From Bog-473 sp963800725 (GTDB lineage Bacteria; Actinomycetota; Acidimicrobiia; Acidimicrobiales; RAAP-2): a stretch of DNA of 64,000 nucleotides. Both the position numbers and the translations under genes were made by a program. Numbering within the stretch: the stretch's first letter is position 1; every line of letters begins with the position of its first letter. Location of the stretch: positions 1 through 64,000 of the forward strand of contig CAWDCE010000018.1 in the NCBI GenBank assembly GCA_963800725.1, in the 5' to 3' direction. Below are positions 50,438 through 59,585 of this stretch, in pieces. Below the pieces are notes generated by a model. That model did not search any database and was not told the DNA's origin. It was given only the letters and a program-made list of their open reading frames with translations.

Positions 50438-50654
50438 ACATAACAGCTTATCAGAATCCACCTATTTTAGAAGATATATTGTCTATATATTGGCAGAAAT
50501 AATCATAAATACATTATATTCGTTAGCAAATGGCCGTCCCCTTCTCCCGGCCCGAGCTACCTAACATTGTCACTGATCAACGGCGGCCCGGCGCTGCCGG
50601 ATCATTTCACCGAATCGCAGGAGCACACATGAAATCGGCAATGATTCCGCTCGG
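50438..50654. promoter_or_regulatory. AT-rich divergent intergenic region upstream of mobile mystery A
   Basis: Bases 50440-50530 are strikingly AT-rich for this genome, with alternating ATATATTGTCTATATATT near 50475-50492 that is partly palindromic. It is a plausible promoter and operator for the HTH protein. AGGTGG and then ATG 50437 follow on the minus strand. The AT content fits a horizontally acquired element. Confidence 0.45.
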
Positions 50655-51366
50655 GTGGATATGAGATTGGTCTCGAGGCACACCACCGTGCTCCTCATCG
50701 GCGCCTCACGTGGCCTGGGCCTCGCGATGGCCGCGGACTACCTCGATCGGGGATCTCGCGTCGTGGCAACGGTGCGGGGCCCGGGCCACACTGCCCTGCA
50801 CGACTTGGCAGAATCCGCCGACGGGCGCCTCGAGATCGAGCACCTCGACATCAACGTGCCCGAGCAGCTCGACGCCCTCAGCCACCGGCTCGACGCCCGA
50901 AGATTCGATCTCCTCTTCGTGAACGCGGGGGTCGCCACCGCCACCGATGTGACCACCGCTGACGTCAGCACCGAGGAGTTCACCGAACTGATGGTTACCA
51001 ACGCGCTGAGCCCGATGCGGGTCATCGAAACACTCGGTCGGCTGGTCAATCCGGGCGGCACCATTGGCATCATGTCATCGGGCCAGGGCAGCATCGCGAA
51101 CAATGAGGGCGGTGGCTTTGCCATCTACCGAGCCAGCAAGTCTGCGCTCAACCAACTCATGCGCAGCTACGCGGCCCGGCACCGCGACGATGGCCGCACG
51201 TTGCTGCTCATGGCACCGGGTTGGGTCAAGACCGATCTCGGCGGCCCCGGGGCTCGGCTCGACATCAGCGAGAGCATTCCCCGCCTCGTCACGGTCATCG
51301 ACGCCCAACGCGGGCAGCGGCGGTCTTCACTTCCTCGACTACTTGGGAAAGGCGGTCGTGTGGTGA
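50655..51366 (+). CDS. Short-chain dehydrogenase/reductase, frameshifted near 51320
   Basis: About 237 residues. Rossmann motif LIGASRGLGLAMA at the N terminus, LFVNAGVATATD (NAG motif), and the catalytic pair YRASKSALNQL (Y-x3-K) near residue 163 preceded by IMSSGQGS. An extra base near 51320 breaks the end; restored it reads GLHFLDYLGKAVVW with stop 51364-51366. NAD(P)-dependent oxidoreductase of unknown substrate. Start GTG 50655 or ATG 50661; neither has a strong ribosome binding site. Confidence 0.85.
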
Positions 51367-51424
51367 GAACCCACGGGACGAAGCGTGTCGCGCCTCGAGG
51401 GGAGCGGGGTTCTGCTGCATCCCC

Positions 51425-51829
51425 TCAGATCAGGGGTGCATGGTCGCTCGACCAGGGTGCCAACACCCACCGCCAGGCGTTCTCCGGCACGGTGTAGAGC
51501 ACCTCGAACTCAGGACCGAGTTCGTCCTGGACCGCCTTGGCGAGGTGAGCCCCCCGAGCCCACAACGCGTCGAGTGCTGATGGCCCGCCGGCCGCACGAT
51601 TCACGAGCTGGACACCCAGGTCGTTCCATTGTGCCAAGGCGTCGAGGAGCGGCGCCGAAATCTGCGAGCTCCACGGTCGAGGGCGTGGCGACGCCGATTC
51701 CGAAAACCCCGACCCGGTCCATGCTCCGCCCGCTGGTGCCGGAGCCTTCATCTCGCGACCCGAAAGGACCTTCCAGATTCCGCTCGTCCCGTGGTCAAAG
51801 GCGATCAGGACGCGAGGCGGCGCACTCAC
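51425..51829 (-). CDS. Conserved-looking hypothetical protein, probably with internal frame errors
   Basis: From GTG 51829 the frame begins SAPPRVLIAFDHGTSGIWKV and ends LDALAQWNDLGVQLVNRAAG, DELGPEFEVLYTVPENAWRW. Both ends look like a real cytosolic protein. The middle (ASPRPRPWSSQ) looks out of frame; another frame there gives DRVGVFGIGVATPSTVELAD. No family recognised. It converges on the SDR gene and is divergent from the histidine phosphatase. Confidence 0.5.
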   Translation of the reverse strand: MSAPPRVLIAFDHGTSGIWKVLSGREMKAPAPAGGAWTGSGFSESASPRPRPWSSQISAPLLDALAQWNDLGVQLVNRAAGGPSALDALWARGAHLAKAVQDELGPEFEVLYTVPENAWRWVLAPWSSDHAPLI

Positions 51830-51950
51830 GGACGCAACGATAGGTCGCCGGATCCCCTCTCGAGGGAACGGCGCAGCGAGGCGGCTGATGCCTCGCACTC
51901 AGTACCGAGTAGCGAGGTCGGTGGCGTGGCGAGGGCGCGAGGATGGGCCG

Positions 51951-52490
51951 GTGACATCGGTGATTCTCATTCGCCACGCCGAGCCGCGCCTGGCCAAGGA
52001 TCTGCCGAGTGCGCAGTGGCCGCTGAGTGAGCGGGGTCGCAACGATGCAACAGCATTGGGGACGAGCGTCGCACACCATTGCGGCGGGGCAACCGTGGTG
52101 ACCAGCCCCGAGCGCAGGGCCAGCGAGACCGCCGCGCTGGCATTCCCGTCGGTCACGTCCCACGTCTCGGACCGGCTCAGCGAGGTCAACAAGCCTTGGT
52201 ACGACTCGCATGAATCGCATATGGCCGAAGCGGCCAAGTACCTGAGGGGCGAAGCAGTAGAAGGATGGGAGTCTCGCAACGAGGTAATCACGCGATTCGC
52301 CCAACTGCTCTCTGACTTCCGATCTTCAGAGGTCCTGGTGGTCGTGAGCCACGGATTGGCGGTGACCACTTGGATTGACCACGAGATAGGACTCAAGGAT
52401 CCGTGGTTCTTTTGGTCGCAACTCACGATGCCCGACGCATGGTTGACCGATCACGAGCACAAGTCGCTGGTGCGCCTGATCGCCCGTTGA
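51951..52490 (+). CDS. Histidine phosphatase family protein (phosphoglycerate mutase-like)
   Basis: 179 residues. The catalytic histidine motif is LIRHAEPRL (RH[G/A]) at residue 7-10, the second conserved arginine region is TSPERRASETA, and the C-terminal catalytic VVSHGLAVTTW supplies the second histidine. Likely a phosphomonoesterase with unknown substrate. GTG 51951 gives the family-standard short N terminus; the frame extends upstream to 51888. Confidence 0.85.
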   Translation: MTSVILIRHAEPRLAKDLPSAQWPLSERGRNDATALGTSVAHHCGGATVVTSPERRASETAALAFPSVTSHVSDRLSEVNKPWYDSHESHMAEAAKYLRGEAVEGWESRNEVITRFAQLLSDFRSSEVLVVVSHGLAVTTWIDHEIGLKDPWFFWSQLTMPDAWLTDHEHKSLVRLIAR

Positions 52491-52525
52491 GTGATCGTTT
52501 GCCTGCCGCCTTGGACCATTGGCCA

Positions 52526-52846
52526 TCACCGAGAAAGATCGAGAAGGAGTTCGCAGGGGAGGGGATCGCCAACTGCCTGCTCCATGACCCGCAGGTGATC
52601 AGCATCTATTGGGTGTTGGGATGAACGAGCCGCTGTCGCGGATGCCTCGATGTCATCCACCTCCATTACATAGATGACGACGGGGCCTTCGGAATCTTCG
52701 ATTAAGAGGACCTGTTCGTGGGTACAACCTTCATCGATCAGCGTGGCCAGGGCCTCTTGGCGTCGGGGACCATTGACCTCGGCCAGCCACCTTCGGAGCA
52801 GATCGGCTCGACCAGGATTGACACGGCGAACAGCGACTCGGAGCAT
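52526..52846 (-). CDS. DUF6176-type small protein
   Basis: 106 residues from ATG 52846. RVNPGRADLLRRWLAEVNGP, TLIDEGCTHEQVLLIEDSEG, VIYVMEVDDIEAS and SQHPIDADHLRVMEQ form a compact alpha/beta-barrel-like sequence typical of DUF6176 proteins, whose function is unknown. The open frame continues upstream to 53449, but that extension is a low-complexity shadow of the opposite lipoprotein gene. Confidence 0.75.
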   Translation of the reverse strand: MLRVAVRRVNPGRADLLRRWLAEVNGPRRQEALATLIDEGCTHEQVLLIEDSEGPVVIYVMEVDDIEASATAARSSQHPIDADHLRVMEQAVGDPLPCELLLDLSR

Positions 52847-52966
52847 CGAGCAAGCTTGCCATGACCTTGCCGACGACGTTGCCGGTGCCCTTCGTGAGGC
52901 GATCCCGATCACCCGACGCAATTCTCGACGGCGAACCGATTCGCTCGTCGCGAGGTCATAGATGGG

Positions 52967-53374
52967 GTGGGGGCCATTTGGTCGAGCAGCACGTGGAATT
53001 CCAGCCAGGCCATAGGTCTGGCGGCGGCGACGTTGCTTGGTGTCCTCGGGCTTTGTGGCTGCTCGTCGAGCCCGACCTCTCCGCACGCGTCGAGTGGGGT
53101 ACTCACCGGCACCGCACAAGCGTGTGCCGGGCCTGTCTCGGTTCCCATTGCCACCTTGCGCGTCTACCGGGGCGACGCCAACACGGCCAATCGGGACGTC
53201 TATCGACCGTCCAAACCGCTGGTCACCGAGCGGGTCCCTACTAATTCGACTTACCGGTTCGTCCTCGCCCCGGGGCGATACTTCATCACCAACTCCAGCC
53301 CGCAGTTCGCCCACCCCTTCGTGCTGCTGGCCGGAGCGACCCAACACATTGACGTGCCGAACTGGTGCATGTAG
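52967..53374 (+). CDS. Putative lipoprotein
   Basis: 135 residues. Hydrophobic segment AIGLAAATLLGVLGLCGCSS with a lipobox (LCGC) near residue 31, so diacylglyceryl attachment and cell-surface location are likely. The mature part resembles a small beta-sandwich of the carboxypeptidase-regulatory kind (ATLRVYRGDANTANRDV, YRFVLAPGRYFITNSS). GTG 52967 is the only suitable start. Function unknown. Confidence 0.65.
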   Translation: MGAIWSSSTWNSSQAIGLAAATLLGVLGLCGCSSSPTSPHASSGVLTGTAQACAGPVSVPIATLRVYRGDANTANRDVYRPSKPLVTERVPTNSTYRFVLAPGRYFITNSSPQFAHPFVLLAGATQHIDVPNWCM

Positions 53375-53882
53375 TCCGCTCCGCGCTGCTGGCGTGCTCA
53401 CGCATCGGGCGAGCGGGAACGCGAGGCCCACTTGGACCCGACCTCGCACGCACCACTTCGATCACCTTCTCGAACAGCTCACCGTGATCCAAGATGGGAA
53501 TACAGCCGTTGGACACGACGTATGCCGTACCGGGGTCCAGCGGATCGGTCTCGGCCCAACTCGGTGGGGCGAATCCGAATTCGATCTCCAATCGCGATCC
53601 CACGGAGATCCGGCGCTCCGTCAGCGGTCCCCATTCGCGAGTTTTAATGAGTTCAGCGGGCTGGGCGACCGCCGCCGGAGCCCAGTCGTCACGCGCCAAG
53701 TAGACGGGCTTGTCGTTCGTAAGAATCACCAGATCGATGTCTGAGTCCATCCTTGGCTCTGCCCTGGCCCACGAACCTACGACGGCCACGCCGCAGATGT
53801 CGGGGCGCCCACGGGCCCAGTTCACCACGGCACCGCAGACCTCGATGTACTCCCTTTGCCTTTCGTCGGTCACCACCACCAT
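53286..53882 (-). CDS. Nucleotidyltransferase-fold protein, 3' end uncertain
   Basis: The N-terminal half is clear: VNWARGRPDICGVAVVGSWA then RMDSDIDLVILT, the G-S-x(n)-D-x-D nucleotidyltransferase metal site near residues 33-50. RLEIEFGFAPPSWAETDPLD and NGCIPILDHGELFEKVIEVV follow. Beyond about 53430 the frame turns Arg/Ser-rich and overlaps the convergent lipoprotein gene. One indel there would give a stop at 53398-53400 and about 160 residues. Such small proteins include MNT-type antitoxins and aminoglycoside-like transferases; no HEPN partner is adjacent. Confidence 0.7.
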   Translation of the reverse strand: MVVVTDERQREYIEVCGAVVNWARGRPDICGVAVVGSWARAEPRMDSDIDLVILTNDKPVYLARDDWAPAAVAQPAELIKTREWGPLTERRISVGSRLEIEFGFAPPSWAETDPLDPGTAYVVSNGCIPILDHGELFEKVIEVVRARSGPSGPRVPARPMREHASSAERTTCTSSARQCVGSLRPAARRGGRTAGWSW

Positions 53883-53994
53883 CAGTGTCGCGCCGTCGGT
53901 GTGTCCGTGGACGTCTCGGGCCCCGATCGCAGGCACGGGTCAGCTCCCCGACGCCGCGACTCTCGGGCGAAGCGAAGCATGGTGTGGTGAGGCC

Positions 53995-54439
53995 TCATGA
54001 CTCCGGGGGCCACCGGTAACACACGTCCGGTGCCCGTTCCTCGTTGTCGCCCGGTGTCGTATCGATGGCGACGAACCCGTGTGCTTCGTAGAACCGTCGG
54101 GCATCGAGATTGCTCTGGAAGGTCCAGAGTTTGAGTCCACCCGGACGCAAGTCCATGGCTTGCCGCGAGCAGCGCTCCCCCGACGCCCTTGCCCGTCTCG
54201 GCCGGATCGACATAGAGCTGATCGATCCATTCGTCGTTGAGCACCATCAGGCCAATCACTTCGCCACTGGCGGCGGCGACCCACACCTCGGCGTTCGCAA
54301 GCACCACCTGCGCGAACCACTGGTCGACCTCCACGTCGGTGTGGACGATGGGGGGAATCGATGCCGAGGCTCTACGAGATCGGAGCCACAGCGCAGCGAG
54401 GGAGGCCGATTCCACGGCGGTGGCCCTGCGGATTTCCAT
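53995..54439 (-). CDS. GNAT-family N-acetyltransferase, frameshifted
   Basis: About 148 residues. MEIRRATAVESASLAALWLR, WVAAASGEVIGLMVLNDEWI, DQLYVDPAETGKGVGGALL (the Q/RxxGxG/A acetyl-CoA loop region) and, after a shift near 54160, LRPGGLKLWTFQSNLDARRF, YEAHGFVAIDTT and CYRWPP. These are the standard GNAT motifs A and B. Substrate unknown. Stop at 53995. Confidence 0.85.
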
Positions 54440-54528
54440 GCCCCATCATCGGCTCCGGATCCACGATCTCGGGCACGACGCTCGATGCCGGACGCCGATG
54501 AAGGCGAGTTTGGTTACCATGACGCTCG

Positions 54529-54978
54529 GTGCGTATGCCGCTCAGAGTGGGCCTGGTGATGATCAGCGTCGCGACATTGATCGCCACGTCCGAAGGCCTG
54601 GGTTCCGCCAGCCCGCAGAGTCGATTGGAAGCCTTCTCACGAACAGCGAATCAGTCGGCGCAGTCGGGCTTTCGTGGCAATCAGGCCTTCTGTGCGCAAC
54701 GGCCTTTGTGGGGATCCCTGGCGTACCAAGCCAGCTCGGGTCGACCAAGCCTGCGTGTCAACCTGCGCCGCCTCCCAAAGAATGCCTTGGTCGGGATCAA
54801 CTGGTCCAACAGCGCCGTGCGGGGCTACCTGATCGCCACGGTTCGAACCGACGGACATGGCGACTCCATTCCCGGTTCGCAGCACCTCCTCCGTCCCGCC
54901 GAATCCCGCGGCTACAAGGTGGTGCTGACTTGGCCTACCAACAACGACGCAGTGGCCACTATGTGGCCTTGTCGTTGA
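54529..54978 (+). CDS. Small secreted protein, function unknown
   Basis: 149 residues. Signal peptide MRMPLRVGLVMISVATLIAT then ASEGLGSAS-like region, cleavage expected near residue 28. The mature part is basic with three cysteines (AFCAQRPLW, TMWPCR) and no domain I recognise. GTG 54529 or ATG 54535 as start. Confidence 0.5.
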   Translation: MRMPLRVGLVMISVATLIATSEGLGSASPQSRLEAFSRTANQSAQSGFRGNQAFCAQRPLWGSLAYQASSGRPSLRVNLRRLPKNALVGINWSNSAVRGYLIATVRTDGHGDSIPGSQHLLRPAESRGYKVVLTWPTNNDAVATMWPCR

Positions 54979-55152
54979 ACCGCAGCGTGGGACTGCCGTG
55001 TCAAAGAGAAATGAGAACTGGCATTCTGAGCGCTCCGTAGGGATCAATGCCTGCTTGGCCAGTCGATTCACTGGCAGGCACTTGGGGCCGCCGCACTCGA
55101 TTTCGTTCGGCCGGGATCTGCACGCCCACGTTCCGCTTCGGCACGACTCGCA

Positions 55153-55811
55153 CTAGACCGTAACGATTCCGGTCTGGAAGGCGATTACCACCAATTGTGT
55201 GCGGTCCCACGCCTCGAGTTTGGTCAGTATCCGACTGACATGAGTCTTCGCAGTAGCCGTGCTCATGTGGAGTTCCTCTCCGATTTCCGCATTCGATTTG
55301 CCCTGACCAATGGCCACCAGGACCTCGCGCTCGCGCTGGTGAGTGACTCGAGCCTCCCGCTCGTCGGTGCGAGATCAGCCGGTCGATTGATGAACTCGGC
55401 GATGAGGCGACGGGTCACGCTCGGAGCCAACAACGAGTCTCCTTGGGCGACGACTCGGATTGCCGCCAATAGCTCATCGGGTGGCGTGTCCTTGAGAAGG
55501 AAACCGCTCGCCCCGAATCGAAGCGCATCGAAAATGTACTCGTCGAGATCGAAGGTCGTCACCATGAGGACCTTGGTTCTGTCGTCAGCCTGAGTGCTCA
55601 CGATCTGGCGCGTGGCTTCGAGTCCGTCCATTTTGGGCATGCGCACATCCATGAGGACCACATCGGGACGGGTTGCCTCAACCACAGCCACTGCCTCGAT
55701 CCCGTCGGACGCTTCACCGACGACACGGAGATCGCTGGCCGAATTGACCAGGACCCGAAATCCGCCACGCACCAGGGCCTGATCGTCTGCCACCACCACC
55801 GTGATCGTCAT
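55153..55811 (-). CDS. NarL/LuxR-type response regulator, frameshifted between domains
   Basis: About 219 residues restored. Receiver domain: VVVADDQALVRGGFRVLV (acidic pair DD), phosphoacceptor in PDVVLMDVRMPKMDGLEA, conserved VTTFD, then the K of FLLKDTPPDELL. A shift near 55350 hides the DNA-binding domain, which continues REREVLVAIGQGKSNAEIGE, ATAKTHVSRILTKLEAWDRT and TGIVTV, stop 55153-55155. Its start overlaps the kinase stop as ATGA. Likely targets are the divergent ABC genes at 57.3 kb. Confidence 0.92.
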
Positions 55812-57046
55812 ACGCGGTCCCGCAATGGAAGGCAGGCACGTACCTCGAAGCCCCCGTTGGCGAGCGACCCCGCACTGAGTGTCCCACCAAAGGTGGCGGC
55901 CCGCTCTTTCATGCCGATGATGCCGTGACGATCGGCGAGATCTTTGCTGTGGCCGTCGGCATCAACCCCCGACATGAGTACTCCGGTCCCGAGCGGAGCG
56001 TTGGTCACACTGACCACCAACTGCTCCTCGCCATATTGGAGGCGAACCCAGGTGTGGGCCGATCGAGCGTGCTTCACCACGTTGGTGAGTGCCTCTTGGA
56101 CGATGCGATAGACGGAGAGTTCAAGACCCTGGGGGAGCGACGGTGCGCCACCGGTGAACTCTAAGTCAACGGGAACTCCGGCACTGCGTATGCGCTCGAC
56201 AAGATCCCCCAGGTCCGACAGCGTGGGGACGGGGTTGAGATCGGGTACTTCGTGGTTGCCTCGTCGCAGAATCCCCAAGACCCCCCGCAATTCTTGGAGC
56301 GCCGACCGGCTGGTCTCTTCGATGGCGATGAGCGCCGTTTTGGCTTCATCTGGTTGACGGTCGATGACATGTCGACCGACTCCTGACTGGATCGCGATGA
56401 CGCTCAGGCTGTGCGCAATCACGTCATGGAGTTCACGGGCGATCTCCATCCGCTCTTCGACGATGGCGCGCTCGGCCCGGGCGAACTCTTGGCGCTGCCG
56501 TGTCTTCTCCTGGTCGACCAGGCCTCGCTGGTAGGCCTGCCGAGTGCGGACACTGTCACCGACAAACCACGTCGCACCGATCAAGATGATGTTGAAGGTG
56601 AAGTTCCCCTGGAGCGGCCGCAGCGCCGCCGCCACTGCGTAGGCGATGAGGAAGGAGGCCTCCAGGGCCGCCAGCACCGCGATGGACTGTCGGCGGTTGT
56701 ATTTCAGGATCACTGAATAAAAGGGGAGGGCGATGAGGGGCTCGGGTGCGAGGTACTGTCCCAAAATGGTCGAGACGATCATCGCTGCGCCGACGCACAC
56801 GAGTGCCACCTCGGGCCATTTGCGTCGAAACGCAATGGGAATCGTCGCTAGAAGGTAAAGCAGCCCGAGGACCCATCTCGGCACCACGACCGCGTGCGCC
56901 AGCTGAGGGGTGACGAACAGGGAGATCAGTGCTGCCGCGAGAATCAGGCCAGCGAGGACGACATCGACGATGACCCATTGCCGAGCGGAGATTCGCTCGA
57001 GGAACGGCGGCCGAGGAAGGCTGCCCACATCCTTCTCGGGGTCCAT
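55808..57046 (-). CDS. Sensor histidine kinase (HisKA_3, NarX/DesK-like)
   Basis: 412 residues. About five membrane helices in the first 170 residues (VDVVLAGLILAAALISLFV, WVLGLLYLLATIPIAF and so on) with almost no extracellular loop, typical of intramembrane-sensing kinases. The phosphoacceptor is in EIARELHDVIAHSLSVIAIQ, the ATPase N box in EALTNVVKHARS and the G box in DRHGIIGMKERAA. A TAGCGT box lies 6 nt before ATG 57046. Pairs with the overlapping response regulator and is divergent from an ABC exporter. Confidence 0.93.
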   Translation of the reverse strand: MDPEKDVGSLPRPPFLERISARQWVIVDVVLAGLILAAALISLFVTPQLAHAVVVPRWVLGLLYLLATIPIAFRRKWPEVALVCVGAAMIVSTILGQYLAPEPLIALPFYSVILKYNRRQSIAVLAALEASFLIAYAVAAALRPLQGNFTFNIILIGATWFVGDSVRTRQAYQRGLVDQEKTRQRQEFARAERAIVEERMEIARELHDVIAHSLSVIAIQSGVGRHVIDRQPDEAKTALIAIEETSRSALQELRGVLGILRRGNHEVPDLNPVPTLSDLGDLVERIRSAGVPVDLEFTGGAPSLPQGLELSVYRIVQEALTNVVKHARSAHTWVRLQYGEEQLVVSVTNAPLGTGVLMSGVDADGHSKDLADRHGIIGMKERAATFGGTLSAGSLANGGFEVRACLPLRDRV

Positions 57047-57052
57047 ACCACG

Positions 57053-57058
57053 ACGCTA
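57053..57058 (-). promoter_or_regulatory. Probable -10 box of the kinase-regulator operon (leaderless)
   Basis: TAGCGT on the minus strand ends 6 nt before ATG 57046. Confidence 0.45.
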
Positions 57059-57278
57059 GTGATCTCGGCGTCATATTGCGTCCCCCCGCAGGGCCTTCTT
57101 GCCTACATCCTGAGATGTACTCACCTGACACGAGAAAGGCCCGGGCTACATCGCAAGGGCGACAGAGAAGTAGCCGCTCGCGTGATGAATTGTCTGTTGC
57201 TGTACGTCATTGTTGAACCACAAGGGCAGTGGCCACGAAGGCCGCAGGCCAGTTCCATGACGAGTAGGAGACCACACG

Positions 57279-58232
57279 GTGATCGAAGTCAATGGCGTCA
57301 CGAAGCGATACGGGGACAAGGTAGCGGTTGACGACCTCTCCTTTGAGGTGCAGCCGGGTCAGGTCACGGGATTCCTCGGGCCGAACGGCTCGGGCAAGTC
57401 GACCACGATGCGCATGATCATGGGTCTCGACGCACCCGACGGCGGTTCGACCACAGTCAACGGCAAGGCTTACCGCGATCTCCCGATTCCCCTCCGAGAG
57501 GTTGGCGCCCTGCTCGAGGCCAAGGCCATCCACCCGGGTCGCAGCGCCTACAACCACTTGTGGTATCTGGCCCAGTCCAACGACATCCCCCGTTCCCGTA
57601 TCGACGCCGTCCTTGAGATGGTGGGTCTGAGCGATGTGGCCAACAAACGAGCCGGAAAGTTCTCGCTGGGGATGGGGCAGCGGTTGGGCATCGCCGGGGC
57701 CCTGCTCGGCGATCCCCAGGTCCTCCTCTTCGATGAGCCCATCAACGGATTGGACCCCGAAGGGATCCTGTGGGTCCGCAATCTGCTCAAGAGGTTGGCG
57801 TCGGAGGGACGTACGGTCTTCGTGTCGAGCCACCTCATGAGCGAGATGGCCCTCACCGCGGACCATCTGGTGGTCATCGGTCGTGGCCACCTGATCTCGA
57901 CCGGGACAGTGGCAGAATTCATCGCACAGGGCACAGCGCAGTTCGTGCGGGTCCGGTCCCCCCGAGCAAGCGACTTGGCGCACCTGTTGGCGGCCGAAGG
58001 AGTCCAGGTTGTCAACGAAGTCGATGGTTCGCTATCGGTGGCCGGGATTTCCGCGGCAGAAATCGGGGAGGCGGCCGGATCCGCCGGCATCCACCTGCAC
58101 GAACTCTCACCCCAGATGGCATCGCTCGAGGAAGCCTTCATGGAGTTGACCCGAGACAGCGTCGACTTCCACGGCGTCAGCGATCCCGGTCTTGTTACTC
58201 CCGACCCCCAGCCCCTTCTCTCAGGAAAGTAG
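57279..58232 (+). CDS. ABC transporter ATPase (bacitracin/BcrA-like)
   Basis: 317 residues. Walker A GFLGPNGSGKSTTMRMIMGL, signature FSLGMGQRLGIAGALLG, Walker B VLLFDEPINGLDPEG and H loop VFVSSHLMSEMAL. This form with DEPINGLDP and the EVGALLEAKAIHPGRSA stretch is common in actinobacterial antimicrobial or peptide-stress exporters. GTG 57279 has TAGGAG upstream. The permease follows 7 nt downstream. The adjacent divergent two-component system probably regulates it. Confidence 0.92.
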   Translation: MIEVNGVTKRYGDKVAVDDLSFEVQPGQVTGFLGPNGSGKSTTMRMIMGLDAPDGGSTTVNGKAYRDLPIPLREVGALLEAKAIHPGRSAYNHLWYLAQSNDIPRSRIDAVLEMVGLSDVANKRAGKFSLGMGQRLGIAGALLGDPQVLLFDEPINGLDPEGILWVRNLLKRLASEGRTVFVSSHLMSEMALTADHLVVIGRGHLISTGTVAEFIAQGTAQFVRVRSPRASDLAHLLAAEGVQVVNEVDGSLSVAGISAAEIGEAAGSAGIHLHELSPQMASLEEAFMELTRDSVDFHGVSDPGLVTPDPQPLLSGK

Positions 58233-58239
58233 AACTCCC

Positions 58240-59082
58240 ATGACTGTTGCAATTGATAGTGCGGCAAGCGCGAGGTCGATGGCCTCGGCCGGTGGACACC
58301 TTCGGATCACAAGTGTGCTTCGGTCCGAGTGGATCAAGATGCGAACGGTTCGCTCAACAATGTGGGCCCTGGTCGCCATGGTGGTAATCACCATTGGGGT
58401 GGCGGTCTTGGCGACGCTGAGCGTCTCGGGTCAGTGGAAGTCGATGTCGTTGGCTGACCGGCTGACGTTCGACCCGACGAGTCTCAGCCTCACCGGGCTG
58501 CTCTTCAGCCAACTCGTGATCGGTGTACTCGGGGTGCTGGTGATCAGTGCCGAGTATGGCACCGGGACCATCCGCTCGACATTGGCGGCGGTCCCGAGAC
58601 GACCCACGGTCCTCGCCACAAAAACGGCGGTGTTCGCCGCCGTGGCTTTGGTGGTGGGGGAGGTCCTTTCGTTCAGCGCATTCTTGATCGGCCAAGCACT
58701 ATTGAAAAGCCCGGTCCCTCACGCTTCCCTCTCCCAACCCGGCGTGCTGCGGGCCGTGATAGGTGGCGGACTCATGATCGGCGTTCTTGGGCTGTTTGCC
58801 CTCGGTCTCGCCACCATCATCCGCCATACCGCCGGGGCCATCACCGCATTCGTCGGCACGCTCTTGGTGCTTCCACTCCTGGTCCAGGCATTGCCTTCGT
58901 CGATCAGAAATCCCATTGGCATGTACCTGCCGCTCAATATCAGTAACACGATGACCTCGGTCACCCATACGATCGGGCAGTCGCCTGCCCTCAGTCCCTG
59001 GGTTGGATTTGCCGTGGTCTGTGCCTATGCGGCCGTCGCACTGGTCGTCGGCGGCGTACTGATGGTCCGACGTGACGCATGA
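58240..59082 (+). CDS. ABC transporter permease (ABC-2 type)
   Basis: 280 residues with six hydrophobic segments: MWALVAMVVITIGVAVLATL, LLFSQLVIGVLGVLVISAEY, AVFAAVALVVGEVLSFSAFL, GLMIGVLGLFALGLATII, FVGTLLVLPLLVQALP, and GFAVVCAYAAVALVVGGVLM. The N-terminal LRSEWIKMRTVRSTMW amphipathic stretch and EYGTGTIRSTLAAVPRR are typical of BcrB/YxlG-like permeases. Forms the exporter with the ATPase. ATG 58240 chosen; the following small gene starts in its stop (ATGA). Confidence 0.9.
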   Translation: MTVAIDSAASARSMASAGGHLRITSVLRSEWIKMRTVRSTMWALVAMVVITIGVAVLATLSVSGQWKSMSLADRLTFDPTSLSLTGLLFSQLVIGVLGVLVISAEYGTGTIRSTLAAVPRRPTVLATKTAVFAAVALVVGEVLSFSAFLIGQALLKSPVPHASLSQPGVLRAVIGGGLMIGVLGLFALGLATIIRHTAGAITAFVGTLLVLPLLVQALPSSIRNPIGMYLPLNISNTMTSVTHTIGQSPALSPWVGFAVVCAYAAVALVVGGVLMVRRDA

Positions 59083-59327
59083 TCGATCCGAAAGAGATTG
59101 CGACTCAGTCAGCGGATGGCATCGCATTCTTGTCATCTCTCGAGGAATTGGCTTCGGTGCACGCTGGCCGTCCTCGTCTGATCTCGGCGAGGGGATCGGG
59201 CCAGGTACTCGCAGCACACAGGGCGATTGTCGGATCACAGATCTCGAGTTGGGTGATCGTTGGTCACCGGATCGAGCTGATCCCTGATGCCCGAACGAAA
59301 CAAGCTGGTGGCACCTCACTCGAGTAA
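59079..59327 (+). CDS. Small hypothetical protein coupled to the ABC permease
   Basis: 82 residues, MIDPKEIATQSADGIAFLSS, no membrane segment, no known family. ATG 59079 overlaps the permease stop by 4 nt, the arrangement of translationally coupled genes. Composition is ordinary, so it may be real, but its C-terminal third (DARTKQAGGTSLE) could be out of frame. Confidence 0.4.
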   Translation: MIDPKEIATQSADGIAFLSSLEELASVHAGRPRLISARGSGQVLAAHRAIVGSQISSWVIVGHRIELIPDARTKQAGGTSLE

Positions 59328-59585
59328 CCCGATCGGGATTCGGGTGGCTTGTTCGACAACGTGCGATTCGGCCCCGTCGCGAATGCAGATGCACGCCTCT
59401 TGCGGTCCGCTGCTCCCAATGAGCGGCGTCTCGAGGATTGGGAGGGGGTGCCACGGCGCCGATCATGTTGCGAAGTATCGTTACCGGGTCGAATCCGAAC
59501 ACCAGGTGGCGGGCTGACGCGGACCACAGCAACCAGATGGACGGGCCGTACTCATGGTCAGGGAGCCAATGAGCAAAGGAGTGCA

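Noticed and set aside
52847..53449. N-terminal extension of the DUF6176 frame
   Set aside because: It covers the opposite lipoprotein gene and has Arg/Gly-rich shadow composition; ATG 52846 gives a complete family-length protein.
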